DNA from: Streptomyces aureocirculatus
Lineage (GTDB): Bacteria > Actinomycetota > Actinomycetes > Streptomycetales > Streptomycetaceae
Length of the DNA: 64,000 bases
Assembly (NCBI RefSeq): GCF_000720475.1
Contig: NZ_JOAP01000032.1
Span: forward strand, 62,001 to 126,000
Direction: 5' to 3'
A program made the translations under genes and the position numbers. The notes under the pieces were generated by a model, which had not been told where the DNA came from, made no database searches, and saw only the letters and a program-made list of their open reading frames with translations. Below are positions 61,752 through 64,000 of this stretch, in pieces; the first letter of the stretch is position 1, and every line of letters starts with the position of its first letter.

Positions 61752-61785
61752 CTAGGGTCCCTAGGTATAACCTAGGGGCCCTAGG
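61751..61785. promoter_or_regulatory. Twin 15-bp palindromic operators CCTAGGGNCCCTAGG
   Basis: Copies at 61751-61765 (centre T) and 61771-61785 (centre G) are each perfect around one central base and are separated by TATAA; centre-to-centre distance is 20 bp. They end 15 bp before the TetR-type ATG. The TATAAC between could be a -10 box, so binding would block the promoter. Autoregulation by the TetR protein is inferred. Confidence 0.75.
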
Positions 61786-61800
61786 AAGCAGGGAGGGCTC

Positions 61801-62394
61801 ATGGTGCGTGCGGGACTGACCCGGGAGCGGGTGACGAGTGCGGCTGCCGAGCTGGCGGACGAGATCGGGCTCGACCGGGTGACCATGGCGCAAGTGGCGC
61901 GGCGGCTCGGCGTGAAGGACGCGAGCCTCTATTCGCACGTGCGCAGCCTGGAGGATCTGCGCGGGCGCATCGCCCTGCTCGCGGCGGACGAGAAGACCAT
62001 CCGCATCGCGGAGGCCACCGCCGGTCTCTCGGGCAAGGACGCCCTGGTCGCGTTCGCCGGCGCCTGGCGGGAGTACGCCCACCGGCACCCCGGCCGCTAC
62101 GCGGCGACGCAGACCCCGATCCCCATCGACCCCGAACTGGCCGCGAGCGCACCCGGACCGCGGCGCGCGGTCGAGCTGACCTACGGGATGCTGCGCGGCT
62201 ACGGCCTCGCCGAGCCCGACCTGACCGACGCGGTCCGGTTGCTGCGCAGCACCTTCCACGGCTTCGTCGCCCTGGAGGCCGCGGGCGGATTCGCACACGC
62301 GCGCTCCCCGCAGGCCTCGTGGGTCCGCGCCCTGGACGCCCTGCACACCCTCCTGGAGAACTGGCCCCCGCTGAGAGACGGAGACTCCTCATGA
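61801..62394 (+). CDS. TetR family regulator (WHG-domain type)
   Basis: 197 residues. HTH LADEIGLDRVTMAQVARRLGVKDASLYSHVRSL is seen in short blocks; the C-terminal domain has FAGAWREYAHRHPGRYAATQT and LRSTFHGFVALEAAGGFA, the TetR_C_33/WHG pattern. Co-transcribed with an alpha/beta hydrolase (ATGA overlap) that may destroy or produce its ligand. Confidence 0.93.
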   Translation: MVRAGLTRERVTSAAAELADEIGLDRVTMAQVARRLGVKDASLYSHVRSLEDLRGRIALLAADEKTIRIAEATAGLSGKDALVAFAGAWREYAHRHPGRYAATQTPIPIDPELAASAPGPRRAVELTYGMLRGYGLAEPDLTDAVRLLRSTFHGFVALEAAGGFAHARSPQASWVRALDALHTLLENWPPLRDGDSS

Positions 62395-63353
62395 CCGGCC
62401 CGACGATCGACGGGGCACGCGCCTCGGGCAACGGCTGCCCGGCGACCGGCAGCCTGCCGGTGAACGGCGCGACCCTGCACTACGAAGTACGCGGCCAGGG
62501 CCCGCTCCTGCTGCTGATCCCCGGCGGATCGGGCGGAGCCGCCGCCTTCGACCAGGTCGCCGACGACCTCGCCGCCGCGTACACCGTCGCGACCTATGAC
62601 CCGCGCGGCATGTCGCGGAGCACCCTCGACGACCCCGACGCCGAGCAGCGGGTGGCCGAGCACGCCGACGACGCGCTGCGCCTGCTCGACCTGCTCTCAC
62701 CCGGCGAGCCCGCCCGGGTGTTCGGCACCAGCTCGGGCGCCGTCGCGGCCCTGCATCTGCTCACCGCCCGGCCCGACCGGATCCAACGCCTCGTGGTCCA
62801 CGAGCCGCCGCTCGTCGAGGTACTGCCGGACGCACCCGAGCACCGCGCGCTCATCGCCCGCGTACAGGAGACCTTCCACGCCGAGGGCCTCATGCCCGCC
62901 ATGGCCGTGTTCGCCGCAGGGCTGAAGAAGGACGGCGGTGGGGCCGCCGAACTGGGGGCGGAACCGACGGCCGAACCAAAGCCGAAGGCGGAAGCTGAGG
63001 CCGAGCCGAAGACGGAAGCTGAGGCCGAGCCGAAGCCGGAGGCGGAGGTGAAGCTCCCGTCCCAGGCCGCGGCACGCGCCGAGCAGACCATGGCCAACCT
63101 GCCGTACTTCGTCGGACGCATCGTGCCCGCCTTCATGTCCTACGCCCCGGACGTCACCCGCCTGGAGGCGCTCTCGGACCGGCTCGTGCTCGCCTGCGGA
63201 GAGGACTCACGCGGTGAGCTGCCCTACCGTCCCGCGGCCTTCCTGGCCGAGTTCCTCGGCGCCGAACTCGTGCACTTCCCCGGCGGCCACACCGGACTCA
63301 CCACTCACCCCGCCGACTTCGGCCACCACCTGCTCAAGGCGCTGCAACGCTGA
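62391..63353 (+). CDS. Alpha/beta hydrolase with charged repeat insertion
   Basis: 320 residues from the ATG at 62391. Fold markers: LLLLIPGGSGGAAAFDQVAD (oxyanion strand), YDPRGMSRS, nucleophile elbow VFGTSSGAVAAL (Ser in G-T-S-S-G), acid LVLACGEDSRGE and catalytic His in FPGGHTGLT. Between the core and cap, residues about 190-224 are an Ala/Glu/Pro/Lys repeat (AEPKPKAEAEAEPKTEAEAE) not usual for the family. Substrate unknown; the TetR gene upstream is probably its regulator. Confidence 0.9.
   Translation: MTGPTIDGARASGNGCPATGSLPVNGATLHYEVRGQGPLLLLIPGGSGGAAAFDQVADDLAAAYTVATYDPRGMSRSTLDDPDAEQRVAEHADDALRLLDLLSPGEPARVFGTSSGAVAALHLLTARPDRIQRLVVHEPPLVEVLPDAPEHRALIARVQETFHAEGLMPAMAVFAAGLKKDGGGAAELGAEPTAEPKPKAEAEAEPKTEAEAEPKPEAEVKLPSQAAARAEQTMANLPYFVGRIVPAFMSYAPDVTRLEALSDRLVLACGEDSRGELPYRPAAFLAEFLGAELVHFPGGHTGLTTHPADFGHHLLKALQR
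62988..63035. repeat. Two 24-bp tandem copies encoding the Glu/Ala/Pro insertion
   Basis: 62988-63011 and 63012-63035 differ by a single base at the first position (core CGGAAGCTGAGGCCGAGCCG). Flanking partial copies on both sides show the tract grew by in-frame duplication. Confidence 0.85.
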
Positions 63354-63409
63354 TCCTGGCCGAAATTCGCCTTGTGGCCGCTGCGCAAGGGCGCCTGTTC
63401 CGCTGTTCG

Positions 63410-63428
63410 TAAGGTTAGGCTAACCTCT
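63410..63428. promoter_or_regulatory. Iron box overlapping the start region of the ABC ATPase gene
   Basis: TAAGGTTAGGCTAACCTCT has 15 of 19 matches to the DmdR consensus and contains a perfect 7-bp dyad AGGTTAG-G-CTAACCT at 63412-63426. It ends 5 bp before the GTG, over the place of ribosome site and -10 box, so the message is probably leaderless and blocked by iron-loaded repressor. Confidence 0.8.
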
Positions 63429-63433
63429 CCAGC

Positions 63434-64000
63434 GTGCATGTAGGCGAGAAGACCGCAGCGGCCGCGCCGCCCGAAGGTCATGAACTGTCGGCCACGGGTG
63501 TCACCGTGGCGTACGAAGGCGTCGATGTCGTACACGACGCCTCGATGACGCTGCGACCAGGCGAAGTGACCGTACTGGTGGGCCCGAACGGAAGCGGCAA
63601 GTCGACGCTCCTTCGCACGCTCGCACGGCTGCAGCAGCCCCGCACCGCCACCCTCGTCATCGACGGCGACACCGACGGCCTGGCCCTGAGCCCCCGTGAG
63701 TTCTCGCGGCGCGTCGCCCTGCTCACCCAAGGACGCCCCACGCCCAGCGGGCTGACCGTACGGGACGTGGTCGAATTCGGCCGTTATCCGTACCGGGGCC
63801 GTTGGGGCAAGTCCGACCCGGGCGGCCGTACGGCGGTGGACCGCGCGCTCACCATGACCGGCGTGGCCGAGCTCGCGGAACGCGGGGCCGAGCACCTGTC
63901 CGGCGGCCAGCTCCAGCGGGTATGGCTCGCCGGATGCCTCGCCCAGGAGACGGGTGTGCTCCTCCTCGACGAGCCCACGACCTACCTCGACCTCCGCTAC
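63434..64000 (+). CDS. Iron-siderophore-type ABC transporter ATP-binding protein, 5' part
   Basis: The first 189 codons from a GTG; the frame leaves the window. Walker A VLVGPNGSGKSTLLRTLARL, Q-loop LLTQGRPTPSGLTVRDVVEFGRYPYRGRW in parts (the GRYPY element is typical of FecE/FhuC-type ATPases), signature HLSGGQLQRVWLAGCLAQ and Walker B VLLLDEPTTYLDLRY. FecE-like ATPases drive ferric-siderophore or heme uptake; the iron box directly in front supports this. Confidence 0.92.
   Translation, partial: MHVGEKTAAAAPPEGHELSATGVTVAYEGVDVVHDASMTLRPGEVTVLVGPNGSGKSTLLRTLARLQQPRTATLVIDGDTDGLALSPREFSRRVALLTQGRPTPSGLTVRDVVEFGRYPYRGRWGKSDPGGRTAVDRALTMTGVAELAERGAEHLSGGQLQRVWLAGCLAQETGVLLLDEPTTYLDLRY

Overview
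The window is high-GC actinobacterial DNA and most likely comes from Streptomyces. GC-rich third codon positions give long spurious ORFs on both strands of every gene. GTG and TTG starts, ATGA/GTGA gene overlaps, DmdR/DtxR-type iron boxes and a Streptomyces-type contractile injection cluster all fit. No rRNA, tRNA, insertion sequence, integrase or CRISPR array was recognised.

Layout. (1) 2-11005: the 3' part of a nonribosomal peptide synthetase (A-PCP-E / C-A-PCP / C-A-PCP-E, no thioesterase), an MbtH-like protein and a GNAT acetyltransferase. (2) 10965-14284: a two-gene operon of a secreted PIG-L deacetylase with a propeller-like C-terminus and an acyltransferase-3 membrane protein. (3) 14562-18381: a signalling module of hybrid REC-PP2C phosphatase, CHASE3/HAMP histidine kinase and a divergent HTH-REC fusion. 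(4) 18410-22284: arsenic resistance, with an ArsO-like flavoprotein, two ArsR repressors, ACR3 efflux pump and thioredoxin-type ArsC, arranged as divergent pairs around visible operators. (5) 22450-26007: a run of secreted proteins (NodB-like, two paralogous small proteins of unknown family, a peptidoglycan-binding protein, a ricin-type lectin) closed by a 42-bp perfect palindrome. (6) 26085-28881: a PEBP-like protein with a DtxR-family iron regulator, a divergent GntR regulator and an iron-boxed DUF2470 protein. (7) 29011-33343: miscellaneous genes (pentapeptide repeat, AAC(3)-like, zinc ribbon, GNAT, HAD dehalogenase).

(8) 33526-52179 is the main feature: a complete-looking contractile injection system (eCIS) operon on the minus strand. 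In transcription order it encodes a LuxR-type regulator, cap/terminator protein (DUF4255), AAA+ ATPase, sheath, inner tube, tail-assembly protein, a tiny protein, a 1281-residue disordered protein with repeated V-Q-R motifs, a second tube-like protein, LysM hub protein, VgrG-like spike, gp25 and J-type baseplate proteins, a gpI-like tail protein, and a zinc-ribbon/Ser-Gly/transmembrane/discoidin-like protein resembling the membrane attachment factor of Streptomyces CIS. A large LAL-type regulator (52421-55114) is transcribed divergently.

(9) 55229-59105: a TetR-controlled DrrAB-like ABC exporter, an azoreductase-like flavoprotein and a truncated SnoaL-like gene. (10) 59115-64000: a YdcF-like membrane protein, an iron-boxed FprA-type ferredoxin reductase, a TetR/alpha-beta hydrolase operon preceded by twin 15-bp palindromes, and the start of an iron-boxed siderophore-type ABC ATPase. 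Three iron boxes plus the dtxR-type gene suggest one local iron regulon. Motif reading, alignments and family calls were made by eye; no database search was run.
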